Below, one piece after another: positions 24,416 through 35,954 of a stretch of DNA of 64,000 nt; within the stretch, counting starts at the first letter, position 1, and each line of letters begins with the position of its first letter. This DNA is from Prochilodus magdalenae. Its lineage: Eukaryota > Chordata > Actinopteri > Characiformes > Prochilodontidae. The stretch lies in contig JAMWET010000041.1 of assembly GCA_024036415.1 (NCBI GenBank), forward strand, positions 285,501-349,500, in the 5' to 3' direction. The notes beneath the pieces were generated by a model, which ran no database searches, was not told the origin of the DNA, and saw only the letters and a program-made list of their open reading frames with translations. Both the position numbers and the translations under genes were made by a program.

Positions 24416-26261
24416 TCTCTAAAGGAGGAAAGGAGAAGACCACGCTCCACTCTTCCTACAGATCTGAAAACATCCATAGGTGTTTCGGCCCATCCTGTTA
24501 CTAAGAGAAGACGAGTCAACACTATGAGTTAAAGAAGGTGCTGAAAGACACTACTAGGAAAATAAAATAAATGGAAAAAAAAGTAGCAACTTGTATTTGA
24601 TAACGGGAGTAATTAAATAATTGAAAGAGTGGTCTATCCGAATTCAGCACAGCACTGTAACAATGACATATTACCACTACTTATTATTACGGCTAATTCA
24701 CTTTTTGTCCTATTGCGTACTTTATATTTATTTATTTTGCTCGTTATTGTTTTTTTTTTTTAAATAAAACCTAACTGAAGGTAATGCATAAATATTACTT
24801 CCATAAAAATATTAAAACTGTATTCTTTACAGTTTTCTAACATTAATAAAATGACTTAATATCATCAAATATTTGTTGCAGCCCATGTGGGGTTGCAGAG
24901 TGCTGAAAAAAACAGAAGTCCTAAACTGACCACCATGTTGAGCGGTGTCCTTCAGCTCTCAGTAGTTCCATGACAGTGGTTTTAGACCACAGTAGCTTCA
25001 AAACAGCATTCCAGCAGGAAACCAAAAGAACACTTCTTTAACATCTGATGAAAAGGCACAGCAGGATATGATGTCGTTTACCGATATGGTAAAATGTCTA
25101 TATAAGAATGATGTGATTGAGGCGTGTTATGAACGGTCATCTGGTGATTCATTAGCCATTAGATTTGTACTGGAGAAGACTACACTCCAGTAGTCTAGAG
25201 TTCCAGGCAACAGCATGTGTTCTGGTGAGTAAGATAGCCAAAACAAAGCAGACATGACCGTCCTGTTCCATGCTCTCTGGAAGCTGCTCGGCTCAATTCC
25301 GTAGTAATTTGACACAGAATAACCCATTAAATACAATGCTGATATAACTTTTTACATGTAGCCCATAATTTGCAACAGGCGAGTGAAATTCAACTTTTAA
25401 GACATGGCACAACCTGCTGTACATCGGAAGATAATTGAAATAAACTGACTGTAAATAAAAACTACAGACCACTAAAGTTGTTTGTCATTCTGTAGTTGCG
25501 GTCGTGTCCCAATACAGCGCTCCAGGACTGAATCTCAAATGGCTCCCTACTCCCTATACATAGTGTAAAATGCAGGTCTTAAAAGAATGGCTCCTGTATC
25601 CAGAACCTCAGAGAGACATTTAGGCACCTGTACACAATCTCCTACTGGAGGTACAGTTCACTATTTGGGCACAGAGGGCAACGTCTCATTACTCGCGTAG
25701 TGCAGTGTAGGGAAGACAGAGCCATCCGAGATGCAGCTCAGGGCTATGCTGCTATTCTCCATCAGAGGAAAACATACAATTAGCTTGTGTACATTTCCCT
25801 TTCAGTGTCACTGGACCATCTGAATTAGGTCCACTGTTGCTGCATTCACTATTATAAGTTACGTAGCTTAACTAAATATCCGGTACCTGCTGGTTTTAAG
25901 GGGCTGTGTGTATACTGCAGCCCACTGAAGCTATGATGGCTGTCGTGTTTCCTAGCTGTCCTGATTTAGATTTCCTTCTTCATGTTTTTGCTTCTGCAAT
26001 GCTGTGGATTCAAATGTGGGTTCTTAAACCTCTCACAACACAAAATACTTTGCCAGCACTGCTGTTCTTGGTCATATCACTACTTACCCCCATTTTTGTA
26101 AGTACCCCTTAAGCTGATTCAGGCTATCAACATATCCTAATCATTCTTTTAACGCTGGTGACCTTTTCCATTAAGAACATTACAGGTTTGTTGTTTTTTT
26201 ACTCCCCTCAAATTTTCCTATTCCACCGCTCTGACATTTAGCTTATTTGCATTGTCATATT

Positions 26262-26408
26262 CCACCTTAAATGGTGCAGCGTTTACATTCTGGCTTCAAG
26301 ATCCAGCCTCTTATTTGCCAGCTTCTTGTTCGGATTGTCCCATTCCACCTTAAAAGGTGCATTCTGGCAGCTGAGGTATTACGACTACTGCACCATTTAA
26401 GGTGGAAT
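26262..26408. mobile_element. Short palindromic MITE
   Basis: The left terminus ATTCCACCTTAAATGGTGCA and the right terminus TGCACCATTTAAGGTGGAAT are perfect inverse complements over 20 bp. A third, internal copy (ATTCCACCTTAAAAGGTGCA) lies between them. It is non-coding. Confidence 0.8.
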
Positions 26409-26781
26409 ACCTATTGAAAATATAATTTGTCATTACAGGCTATTAAACACTACTGAAGTGTATATATTGTATATCCCATTTCTGCTAATAGATTATAGGG
26501 TTCTGGAGAGTTTCCTGGTCATGGTGTTGGTTCAGTGCGGAGCAGTGTTAGCTCACACGTAGCTAAATTGATATTTCAGCCCAATAAATAACCTCCTAAT
26601 TCAGATCCAGTTGCATTTGTGGGAAAATGTGTATCTGTAGGACGAAATGGATCAACGTTCACACTTGCCGTCCTTTTTCCCCAACAGAGAAAACCAGCTT
26701 AGACCGGAATTTTCTTCTTTTGGGCATTATGCGGACTGCAGTATGACGACACGACTTCAGTGGTCAATTGTGATTACATAA

Positions 26782-29700
26782 CTAGTGTCTACGTCTTCTC
26801 CTGTGGTCTACTGTTCTACCGCGGCGTGGCCTTTGAGTATTTGTCACGGTTGATGGTTCAGGGTGAGAGGTGCCATCTAAAATATCTGGAGGTGGAGGTA
26901 CTGAAGTAACAGATGCTAACTGCTCGCTCGCATTTTGAGGATTTTGTTCAAGCTGCTGGGGTAACTGCTGCTGTGGCGGAGTTCCTTGTTGCTGCTGATG
27001 CCGTGAAAGTTCTTGTGACGATTGTTGGAGAAGCTGTTGCTGCAGGATCTGTTGCTGCGGAGGCTGATTTAGCTGATGCTGCATCTCGAGAAGTCCCAAC
27101 AGTCGCTGCAAAAGCACATTGTTTTGCTGCAAGCTTATTGTAAGGGCCTCCTGTGAGGCCACCAGTGTCCGCATGTCACGCCTGAACCCTTCGCCGAACT
27201 CTCGCAGGTTCTGTTCCAGCCGATCTCCGAGCTGCACAGCTGCCTCCCCAAGTCCCCTAAGTTCATCCTCCAGCCAGGAAGTGCGGGACGGTGGGGGCTC
27301 GAGTGGGCCTTGATGAGCTCCGAGAGAAGGTTCGGGGCTGGGCTGAGGCGTGCCATTCAGAAAGGGAGCACTGTAGAGCGGTGAAGGCGGGAGCCAGCGC
27401 TCCGACGTCGGGGGTGGTACTATTCCTAATCCTAGGCCTAAGCCCAGTTTGTCCTCCATGCTGTTATCAGCCTCACAATCTTTGTTTCCTTCTTCAGCTT
27501 CTTGCTCGCCAGGCTCCTCCTCTTTTTCAAAACCATCTCTTTCAGAACCATCTCCTCCTGTAACTGATTAAAACAAAAGGAAGGTCAAACTGTATCCAGA
27601 CTTGAATGTTCCATTAGGATGCAAATATGTATTTAACTACAAGTAGGAATTAATCACAACAAGAATATAACAATAATCACTACAGTATGTGCTAAAATAA
27701 AATCTCTACTTATTTTCATATACATTTTCCTTGTGTAAAAGAGTCATTTCCTAAAGGTATAATAATTAAAAATAGGGATGCATCGAAATTTTTTTGGGCT
27801 GAAGCCAAACAAAATAAAATATCTGGCCGAAGGCTAAATACTAAACATGTTTCACTGTGTTTCATTAATTTTGCCACTTTTTTACTGAACATTTCACTTT
27901 TTTCACTGAACGTTTATACATCCCAGCCGACATAACCAGCAGCATTCCATCCGACATAACCAGCAGCATCTCAGCCGACATAACCAGCAGCATCCCAGAC
28001 GACCCAACCAACAGCATCCCAGACGACCCAACCAACAGCATCCCAGCCGACATAACCAGCAGCGTCCCAGCCGACATAACCAGCAGCATCCCAGCCGACA
28101 TAACCAACAGCATCCCAGCCGACATAACCAGCAGCGTCCCAGCCGACATAACCAGCAGCATCCCAGCCGACATAACCAACAGCATCCCAGATGACCCAAC
28201 CAACAGCATCCCAGCCGACATAACCAGCAGCGTCCCAGCAGACATAACCAGCAGCATCCCAGATGAACCAACCAACAGCGTCCTAGCCGACATAACCAGC
28301 AGCATCCCAGCAGACACAACTAACAGCATCCCAGCAGACACAACCAACAGCATCCCAGCAGACACAACCAACAGCATCCCAGCAGACACAACCAACAGCA
28401 TCCCAGCAGACACAACCAACAGCATCCCAGCAGACACAACCAACAGCATCCCAGCAGACACAACCAACAGCATCCCAGCAGACACAACCAGCAGCATCCC
28501 AGCCGACACGACCAACAGCATCCCAGCCGACACGACCAACAGCATCCCAGCCGACACGATCAACAGCATCCCAGCCGACACAACCAACAGCATCCCAGAA
28601 GACACGATCAACAGCATCCCAGCAGACACAACCAACAGCATCCCAGCCGACACGACCAACAGCATCCCAGCAGACACGACCAACAGCATCCCAGCAGACA
28701 CGACCAACAGCATCCCAGAAGACATGCTGCATTCACAAAGAGCACCACTCCATGCTGGCTGAAACTTTGTCGTGTTGTTGTAAAACTGGGGTATGCAGGC
28801 ACGAAAAGAGCAGTTCTGTTTCTGAACTGTTCTGTTTTTACTCTTTTTGGGGTTTTGTTTGGCTTGAATGCTTAAAAAAATAAAAGATGGAAACATAAGC
28901 GTGCTTTGGTGTGACTCCCTGTAGAAATATTACAGGTAGAAATATTACAGGTAGAAATTTAGGTATACATTTTTTAGTCTGTTTATTCATTTGGCCAAAC
29001 AGTGAAAGTGGATTTTTAAAATTTTGGTTGCTGAACATTAGGTGCATCTCTAACTACAAAGAAAAATGGTCAGGACACAGACTTGGATGTATGTGTATAA
29101 AAAGTATGTAAAAGAATATAGAGAGGGTCTCATGTAAACTCACCTTTGTCTTGTCATGTCATGATAAAAGCATTTGATATTTTGAAAATATTATTTATAT
29201 TATACAATTAAAATATTATTAAATTATAAATAATTATATATGTACACAGTCAATAATTTTGCTCAGTCATTCTTGTGCATTTAAACCCAATATTTAAGAT
29301 GAGATTTAGAACCTGACAAAAAAACAAATACATTAGAGCTTCTTACAGCAGTTCTGCCTCCTCTTACGATGCCACACAGAGTCCTCCAGAGAAAAGAAAC
29401 TAAGATGGAATGCTAATGGGAATGCAAAATTACCTGGATCAGTGTCAGATAGACAGGTGAAACTGGCCTTCCCCCTTGTACCAAGCTTTTGACGGCCCTG
29501 CTGGAACCTGGGACTCAACTGAGGAGGCCCTCCTAAACCTGACGTTCCTCTACTAGATGGCAGGTAGCAAGAGCGGTGCCTTGCATCTGCCAGTCTTCCA
29601 CCGTTGCGTCTCTTCAGGTCATCCCAGCGCTTCTTTACTTCTCGAAGAGTGCGTGGGACTCGTGACACCGCATTCACACGTTCCAGGATCCCAGCCCAGA

Positions 29701-31674
29701 TCCGCTCTCTCTCCCGGCGCCTGAGCCTACCAGCCGGCCCAAACAATTCTCCTTCACACCTGGTCACTTCTGACACCAATACTTCCAGTTCAGCGCCACT
29801 AAACCGACTCTTCCTTTTGCCTGCGCCCCCCGAGGCCAGTGCTGCCGAAACACCTCTGTCTGAAGATGAAAGGCAGTGCGTTAGTCCTGTTATCAATGGC
29901 CCAGTCAAGTCAACTACTCTCCATTACGCAGTTCATCAAGTCATTATACAGCAGTTGCTGTTGTCACATAGGTACCGGGATTTTGACTTTTCAGTTTTGA
30001 CTTCAGTCTGCCTCCTACATTTACCAGATGTTACCCTGCATTTGCTCCCCAGTTCTTCCTCCCTAATTTCATCATTTCACATAATAGACCTCCTGGATGT
30101 ATGCAAGACCATTTCTACCACTTAAAGGAAAAAGTCCATACACTAACATCATAATTATGACTTAGCATCTCTTAATTAATACTTACTATCACATATGACT
30201 TAGCATCTCAATTATGACTTAGTATCTCATAATTATGATCTTGCATGTCGGAAATGGGCTTTCCATATGGATGTGTGAAAAAAGGAATTGTGGAGCATTT
30301 ATTTGGAACGCAAAAATTTGGAAATGTTCAACCACTTTACCTGATAATAAATAAAAAATTAACAATGTCTATTATTGTGCATACAAGGTCATTTATCCTT
30401 TGCTCCTATCCTGTCAGATTTAGTTTTGAGCTTCTTGTTTCAATGAGGCGTGATGGTGAGCCAGTTTGGTTCACTTGGGTCAGTTCTGGATTCACAACAT
30501 GACAATGGGAAAAAGTACAGTTTTAGTTCAGGGCTTATTTTCCATTCTCATATTCCTTGTCCCATCAACAGATATATGTATAATGCAGTTTCTTATAGAT
30601 GGTGCCTATGTTTTCATAATAGACAGACACTTTGCTTTTTGAATATCAGCTGGACAAATCAGACAAAAAGCTGAAAGCAATCACATAAAATTTTGTGACA
30701 TGTGGATGAATTAAATTACCTTACAAATACCTATTGGGCCAAATGAATGCACATTAAAATACCAGATCTAATGTCATGATAAGCCTATAGTTCCCTTTAA
30801 AGCACCATAATTAAACTTCAGTCTATTATTAGCTAATAAGCCCTACTATAGAGCACCATAACAGTTCTGTACAGTGATATGATTAAATAAAGGTTCTTCA
30901 GCTTACAGTATGTATATTAGTACTAAGTGTATGAAACAAAACCATTGTAATATGTAAATGTATTATACTATGCAATACTATACTATGAATGCAATTATAA
31001 TTACACAAATTGCTGTATGCAAAATAAGAGTTTTCCAAATTTCACAACAGATATTTTAATTTTTTGGTTTTAATGTGCCAAGAAACCATCACTAAACAAA
31101 AACAATGATCCCAGGCAGGGAAATAACTGTATCATTTTATAAAAGTATAAGTAATTTGCCGACCCTGAGTTACAACTGGCCTTGTCCCTGATCTAAGGGT
31201 GTCCACTTCCAGTCCTAGTAAGTCCTAATGCTTCCCCTGTTCAAATATACTTACTAACTTGGTAACATACTGTTGAGTTTTAACTGGCATGCTAAAGTAA
31301 AGGGAAATCACCAGTTGGTGCTGGAATAGGGCCTTGATGACTGAACACTACCTGTTGGACCTAACTGGACAGTTTTATACATCAATGTCTGAGAAAAAAA
31401 AAAAAATCAATAGCTTACTTTGTTCAATCGGGATAAGTTCATCAGAGGACACTCCTGGGGCAACAATGTTGGGATGTACTACCACAACATTGAATGGCAG
31501 GCTACCGGGCAGTCCACTGCTCTGATCACAGCTACCGTCCGAGTCATCGTCTTCCCTGGGAAAGCCATCTTCTGAGACGCCCCCTCCAAAGGGACCCTCT
31601 GGGGACTCCACTTTAATGTGCATGGGAGGTGAGTGCTCATACAGCAACCCCCCCTCCTCGTAGTACTCCGTCAT
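26782..31674 (-). CDS. Myb/SANT-like DNA-binding protein, MYPOP/NAIF1 type
   Basis: Three coding exons at 31674-31419, 29859-29434 and 27557-26782 join in phase 1 at both introns and give 485 residues. Residues 1-85 are acidic with Pro/Gly and a sumoylation-like IKVESPEG. Residues about 103-172 form a Myb/SANT-like trihelical domain: RFSGAELEVL, then RRRERERIWAGI, then REVKKRWDDLKRR. The last exon has an acidic segment, a Pro-rich stretch, a predicted coiled coil at about 323-390 (WLEDELRGLG through VLLQRLLGLLEMQ), a Gln-rich region and a basic end RRRRRH that may be a nuclear signal. The layout of a Myb-like domain plus a C-terminal coiled coil is that of MYPOP/NAIF1-type nuclear factors. 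The exact orthologue is not settled. It is likely a DNA-binding regulator that oligomerises. Confidence 0.88.
27558..29433 (-). other. Intron 2 of the Myb gene
   Basis: The donor CAG-GTAATT lies at 29433 and the acceptor GTTACAG at 27558. Most of the centre is a 24-bp minisatellite. The remaining sequence is AT-rich with no supported exon. Confidence 0.8.
27920..28728. repeat. 24-bp minisatellite, about 33 units
   Basis: The unit is CAGCAGCATCCCAGC plus CGACATAAC, with CGACACGAC, AGACACAAC and ATGACCCAAC variants clustered in blocks. Because 24 is a multiple of 3 and no unit carries a stop, all three minus-strand frames stay open. One reads eight-residue steps of GMLLVVSA for over 250 codons. 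It sits in an intron and no transcript evidence is available, so it is annotated as a repeat only. Confidence 0.95.
29860..31418 (-). other. Intron 1 of the Myb gene
   Basis: It is bounded by the donor A-GTAAGC at 31418 and the acceptor CATCTTCAG at 29860. It contains a small inverted patch of the 21-bp repeat near 30.15-30.24 kb and otherwise AT-rich DNA without a supported gene. Confidence 0.75.
30150..30245. repeat. Inverted patch of the 21-bp AT-rich repeat
   Basis: Units such as ATTATGACTTAGTATCTCAT are the reverse complement of the unit that dominates 20.8-22.2 kb. Three to four degenerate units are present, some 8 kb away and in the opposite orientation. Confidence 0.8.
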
Positions 31675-32443
31675 GGATCAGGCCTGGATGACAGCCACAA
31701 TGATCGGACCGGCAGACACAGTGCCATTCACAAAGTGGCTGACATGCCATCACACTGATGGCTTGGTGCTCACCAATTTGATGGACACCCTGTCAAGCCC
31801 AAGGTTTGCCCGATCCAAAGTGGTGCACAGCTTTAACAAACAGACTGGAGCTACAAATCTACAGAGGAACCTGGAGTTCAAATGCAGAGCATATACAAAA
31901 TCAATCAACATAAAAACTGTGCTTGTTGGCTCTTGTCCAAAGAAAGGGGTACAGAGGTGGATATATGGTGTGGGGGAGAAGGGGGGGTGGGCAGAAAATT
32001 CAGCTGAGCTAGATCGGTATAAGGGTAAAAGGTAGATACGACGATCTATTTCACAGAAGAAGGCATCACCAGCTACAGAAGACTGAGGTGTCGTGGAGGT
32101 GTGATCTGAAAACCACAAGAGGAAACGTTAACGTTAAACTCAGTTCCTGCAGCCGAACAGATGCAACAAAAGGAAACAATACCACAACAGAGTCTCAAAG
32201 GTGCAGGAATACATGAAGGTGGTTTAAACTGTGGCCTATATTAAATCTGTCGCATCAATGCGCATTTATTCTGCACCACATCCGCAACGGACGAGTATCC
32301 GGCATAAATTAACTCAGCTAGCTAGCTGCGTTACCCAGGGCTAGCAAATCGCAACCAAACAGAGCTGACCGCCTAAAAACGTCCTGTATTCCGACTAGCA
32401 GCATAACACGGTGTGGTCTGAACAAAATACATCCTTACTCACG
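31675..32443 (-). other. Probable 5' non-coding exons of the Myb gene
   Basis: Upstream of the ATG at 31674 there is an acceptor-like GTGGTTTTCAG ending at 32106 and a donor-like AACGTGAGTAAGG with GT at 32442-32441. They suggest a 5' UTR exon, a short intron (32106-32442) and a second UTR segment. Upstream sequence to about 32560 is richer in CpG and may be the promoter. This is inference from splice motifs alone. Confidence 0.35.
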
Positions 32444-33183
32444 TTATAACGACGCTTCAAACCCCACAGAGTGCTTTATAACACACGTTTAACGCGTAGA
32501 AGCTACAAATGTTCAATATCTCGGGTACATGTACACAGACGGGAACGGTCGCTGAAAGATGACGTCACGTCAGTCCTAACCGAACCTGTCAACATCAGCC
32601 AGCAGGCTACTGCATGTCTCTCCAGAGAGTTTGTGATTCTATCATAAAAAGTCTAATTTAGTCAAAGTTCAGTAACAGTTTGTTGACATACCATTTCTGA
32701 TAAAAAGCTGTAATAATTAATTGTGTACAGAAGTGTAGTTTTTAATCTAGAGGGGCCTCTCTGGCCTGGTTGGGATGTTGACAACAACAATACATTGACT
32801 GAAATTTCTAATACAGTCTGTTTAATAAAATGTTGGTTAGGCCACATATGGTCCTTCAACTGCACTGACTAAAGTTTCCAAGAGTTTCCAAGAGTAAAAT
32901 AATGAAGCAACACCTATTAAAACTGTATTGCACACAAAGGATTTTTACTTGGCCAAATTTAGCACCGTCACCCTTCCGATCCCAGCTGGTTCGTTCCCAT
33001 ATGAGAGGTCTCTTTTTTTTTTAGGTATGCATGATAAGCTGTAGGTTTTTCGTTCGAGGTTTTGTCCTTGATGAGCACTGCACTGGACTGATAACATAAT
33101 GCAGGATAAAAATTCCAAAATTGCTTGGAATTAAATTCATATGCATTAAATGTTAAGAAATATGCCATTTGGGTTTTTCCATG
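32444..33183. other. Upstream flank of the Myb gene, no gene seen
   Basis: The first 120 bp may be promoter. The rest is ordinary AT-rich sequence leading into a CA repeat. No coding region or recognisable transposon was found. Confidence 0.5.
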
Positions 33184-33259
33184 CGCACACACACACGCAC
33201 ACACGCACACACACACACACACCCACACACACACACACACACCCACACACACACACACA
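33184..33259. repeat. CA dinucleotide microsatellite
   Basis: This is an alternating CA run with scattered CG and CCC interruptions, directly preceding the telomere-like array. Confidence 0.95.
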
Positions 33260-33275
33260 GGTTTCAGTTGGGATA

Positions 33276-34135
33276 ATGGGGTTAAGGTTTAGGATGGGAT
33301 ACTGAAGTTGGGGTAGGGTTAGGTTGGGATACTGAAGTTAAGGGTAGGGTTAGGTTAATGTTTAAATACTGAAGTTAAAGTGAGTTAGGTTTATATACTA
33401 AGGTTAGGGTTAAATTTAGGTTGGGACACTAAAGTTAAGGTTAGGGATAGGTTTGAATACTCAAGTTAATGTTAAGTTTTGCTGTGAGTATTGAGTTCAA
33501 GGTGAGGTTTAGGTTTAGATAATGAACATAAGGTCAGTATTAGATACGGAACTTAAGGTTAAGGCTAGGTTTAGGTTTCATACTAGGCTTAAATGTGGGG
33601 CTAAATATAGGTTTGGTTACTAAGGATAAGGTTAGGGTTAGGTTTAAGTTTGGATACTGAAGTTAAGGTTAGGTTTAAGTTTGGATACTGAGGATAAGGT
33701 TAGGTCTGGGTATGGATACTGAGGTTAAGGTTAGGTTTGGGTATGGATACTGAGGTTAAGGTTAGGTTTGGGTATCAATACTGAGGATAAGGTCAGGTTT
33801 GGCTATCAATACTGAGGATAAGGTCAGGTTTGGGTATGGACACTGAGGTTAAGATTAGGTTTAGGTATAAATACTGAGGATAAGGTCAGGTTTGGGTATC
33901 AGTACTGAGGATAAGGTCAGGTTTAGGTATCAATACTGAGGATAAGATCAGGTTTGGGTATCAATACTGAGGATAAGGTCAGGTTTGGGTATCAATATTG
34001 AGGTTAAGGTTAGGAATAGGATTAGGTTTGGTTACTGAGGTTAAGGTAAGGGTTACTGTTAGATTTGAATAGTAAGGTTAAGGTTAGGGTTAGGGTTGGG
34101 TTTGGTTACAGAGGTTAAGTTTAGAGGTAGGTGTA
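33276..34135. repeat. Telomere-like degenerate 31-bp minisatellite
   Basis: About 27 units of a 31-bp motif read like TATGGATACTGAGGTTAAG plus a GTTAGGTTTGGG tail. The cleanest units lie at about 33.7-34.0 kb. Each unit holds one or more TTAGGG/TTAGGT-like steps, and true GGTTAGGGTTAGGG occurs near 34.08 kb. G-rich sequence is on the plus strand throughout. Confidence 0.9.
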
Positions 34136-34246
34136 GTATTATTTAGACACAGTGATACAAACATCTATAGTAACCTATGGATGCCCACACAAATATAATA
34201 AGACAAACATGTGTGAGTATCAAAAAAAAACAAAAAACAAAAAAAA

Positions 34247-35212
34247 CTCCAAAAGTACATGGACACTTGACCAACACACCTTGATATATGACCTTGTTGG
34301 ACATCCCACTACAAAATATGGAACTGACCCCTCCCTTTGCAGCTACAGCAGCCCCAACCCTTTTTGGAAGGCTATCCACACGATATTGGGCAGTGCTTGT
34401 GGGAATGTGTGTGTATTCAGTAAAAATAGAATGTGTTAGGTCAGCCACTGATGTTGGAGCAGAAGGCCTGACAGAGTGGGGTGAGTGGATACTGAGGTAT
34501 CCATGGCTGAGCAGCTGCATCCAAGCCTTATATCACAGAGTGCCATGCAAAGCGTTGAATGCAGTGGTGTTCGCTGGAGTGACCAATCATGCTTCTCCGT
34601 CTGGCAATCCAATGGATGAGTCTGGGTTTGGCGGTTGCTAGGAGAATGGTACTTGTCTGACTGCATTATACCAAGTGTAAAATTTTGTGGAGTGGGGATT
34701 ATGGTTTGGGGTTGTTGTTCAAGAGTTGGGAAGGAACTCTTTATGCTTCAGCTGATCAAGAGATTTTGGACATTTTCATGCTTCCAACTTTGTATAAAGA
34801 GTTTGGGGGTGGTACCTTTCTGTTCCAACATGACTGCACACTAGAGCACAAAGAAAGGTCTATAAAGACATGGATGAGCGAATGTGGTGTGGAAGAACTT
34901 GACTGGCATACAAAGAGTCTTGACCTCAACCCAATAGAAGACTTTTGGGATGATTTACAGTGGAGACTGCGAGCCAGGCCTTCTCGTCCAACATCAGTGT
35001 CTGACCTCACAAATGTGCCTCTGGAGGAATGGTGAAAAATTCCCGTAAACACATTCCTAAACCTTGTGGAAAGCCTTCTCAGAAAAGTTGAAGCTGTTCT
35101 AGCTGCAAAGGGTGGGCCGACATCATATTGAACATTATGGATTAAGAATGGAATGTGACTCAAGTTCATATGTGTGTGAAGGCAGACTTTTGGCAATATA
35201 GTGTATATACAT
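34247..35212 (+). mobile_element. Decayed Tc1/mariner element
   Basis: The ends carry CCAAAAGTACATGG and its rough inverse GACTTTTGGCAATA. The plus strand reads fragments of a DD34E-type transposase: a QHD catalytic block near 34.83 kb, LDLNPIEDFWDD near 34.92-34.95 kb and RARPSRPTSVSDL soon after. The frame is broken by several stops upstream, so it cannot be functional. Relatives of the same family sit in intron 3 of both trypsin genes. Confidence 0.85.
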
Positions 35213-35954
35213 TTTTTTTAGTGTGTTTGGACAACCAGAGATTATGACATTCAGTATAGGATCTCTGAAGCCCCGGAGATTAATGGAGAAAGAAAGAAAT
35301 TCAGTAGAAGCCCTGGACGATAACATTGCCAGCTTTCAGGAAAGCGAAAATACCAACCCTGAAATCACCTGGCTTCTCACCTGTTGTCTTTCCTGAGGTC
35401 CCCATGTTGATACTGTCACAATCTTAATTGATTAGTGAGTAGCTGACATCAAGTTTAAAGCGTCCAGCAGTAAAGTGGCTAGTCGACTAGTCTGTGGAAC
35501 CCCTAGTCATCATCCTTAATTATGATAGTGTACCTGCCCGTCTATGATAAACACACACAGGCAAGTATAGACCCTTTAAATGACAAAGACACTCGGTGGA
35601 GGCGAATTCTTCTTTTGGTCACGCCAGGTCATCTCAGTGACCTTATTAAGATCATTTGGAGTATCCTACGGGCCCATTTTTTAAAAGCCTGCCCTGGAGA
35701 GTGCATTGTAGGGGACACCACAGGGGACTGCATCTTATTTTCTTCACTGGGATGTTTTTCTCTCCACCAGTCTGTATGAGAATGGAATGCTCTACCAGGA
35801 ATCTCTGAATGTACAGCTCAGATTCCTGTTCCCCTTGAAATAGCCTGGCAGTTTCAGTCTGGTGCAACAGTCTACCTGCCCAGCTTCTAGTTCAAACTTT
35901 CCAGTTCCACCTCAGATGGAGAGGATGTTCGCTGGAGTGACCATTGTCATGCTT
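35213..35954. other. Gap between Tc1 remnant and hAT copy 1
   Basis: No gene was found. Near 35.92-35.95 kb a short piece (TTCGCTGGAGTGACCA, then CATGCTTCTCCG) repeats sequence from inside the Tc1 remnant at about 34.57-34.60 kb and abuts the left end of the hAT copy. Confidence 0.5.

Larger units (their letters stand above)
23109..26781. other. Intergenic gap between second zinc-finger gene and Myb gene
   Basis: This AT-rich DNA contains one hAT-like MITE (24251-24415) and one short palindromic MITE (26262-26408). A fragment near 25.5-25.58 kb contains CTCAAATGGCTCCCTACTCC, a motif common in fish repeats. The right end should include the 3' UTR of the Myb gene. No gene can be supported. Confidence 0.6.

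Noticed and set aside
27865..28896. 343-codon minus-strand frame with hydrophobic repeats as a gene
   Set aside because: It lies within an intron, is built from a 24-bp minisatellite, and two other frames of the same strand are equally open.
34143..34520. Minus-strand 125-codon frame as a gene
   Set aside because: It lies opposite a Tc1 remnant and a poly-A-rich tract and has no recognisable domain.
35522..35779. 85-codon plus-strand frame as missing trypsin exon 1 or 2
   Set aside because: No DDDDK-like activation site, IVGG or AAHC motif is present; it does not resemble trypsin.
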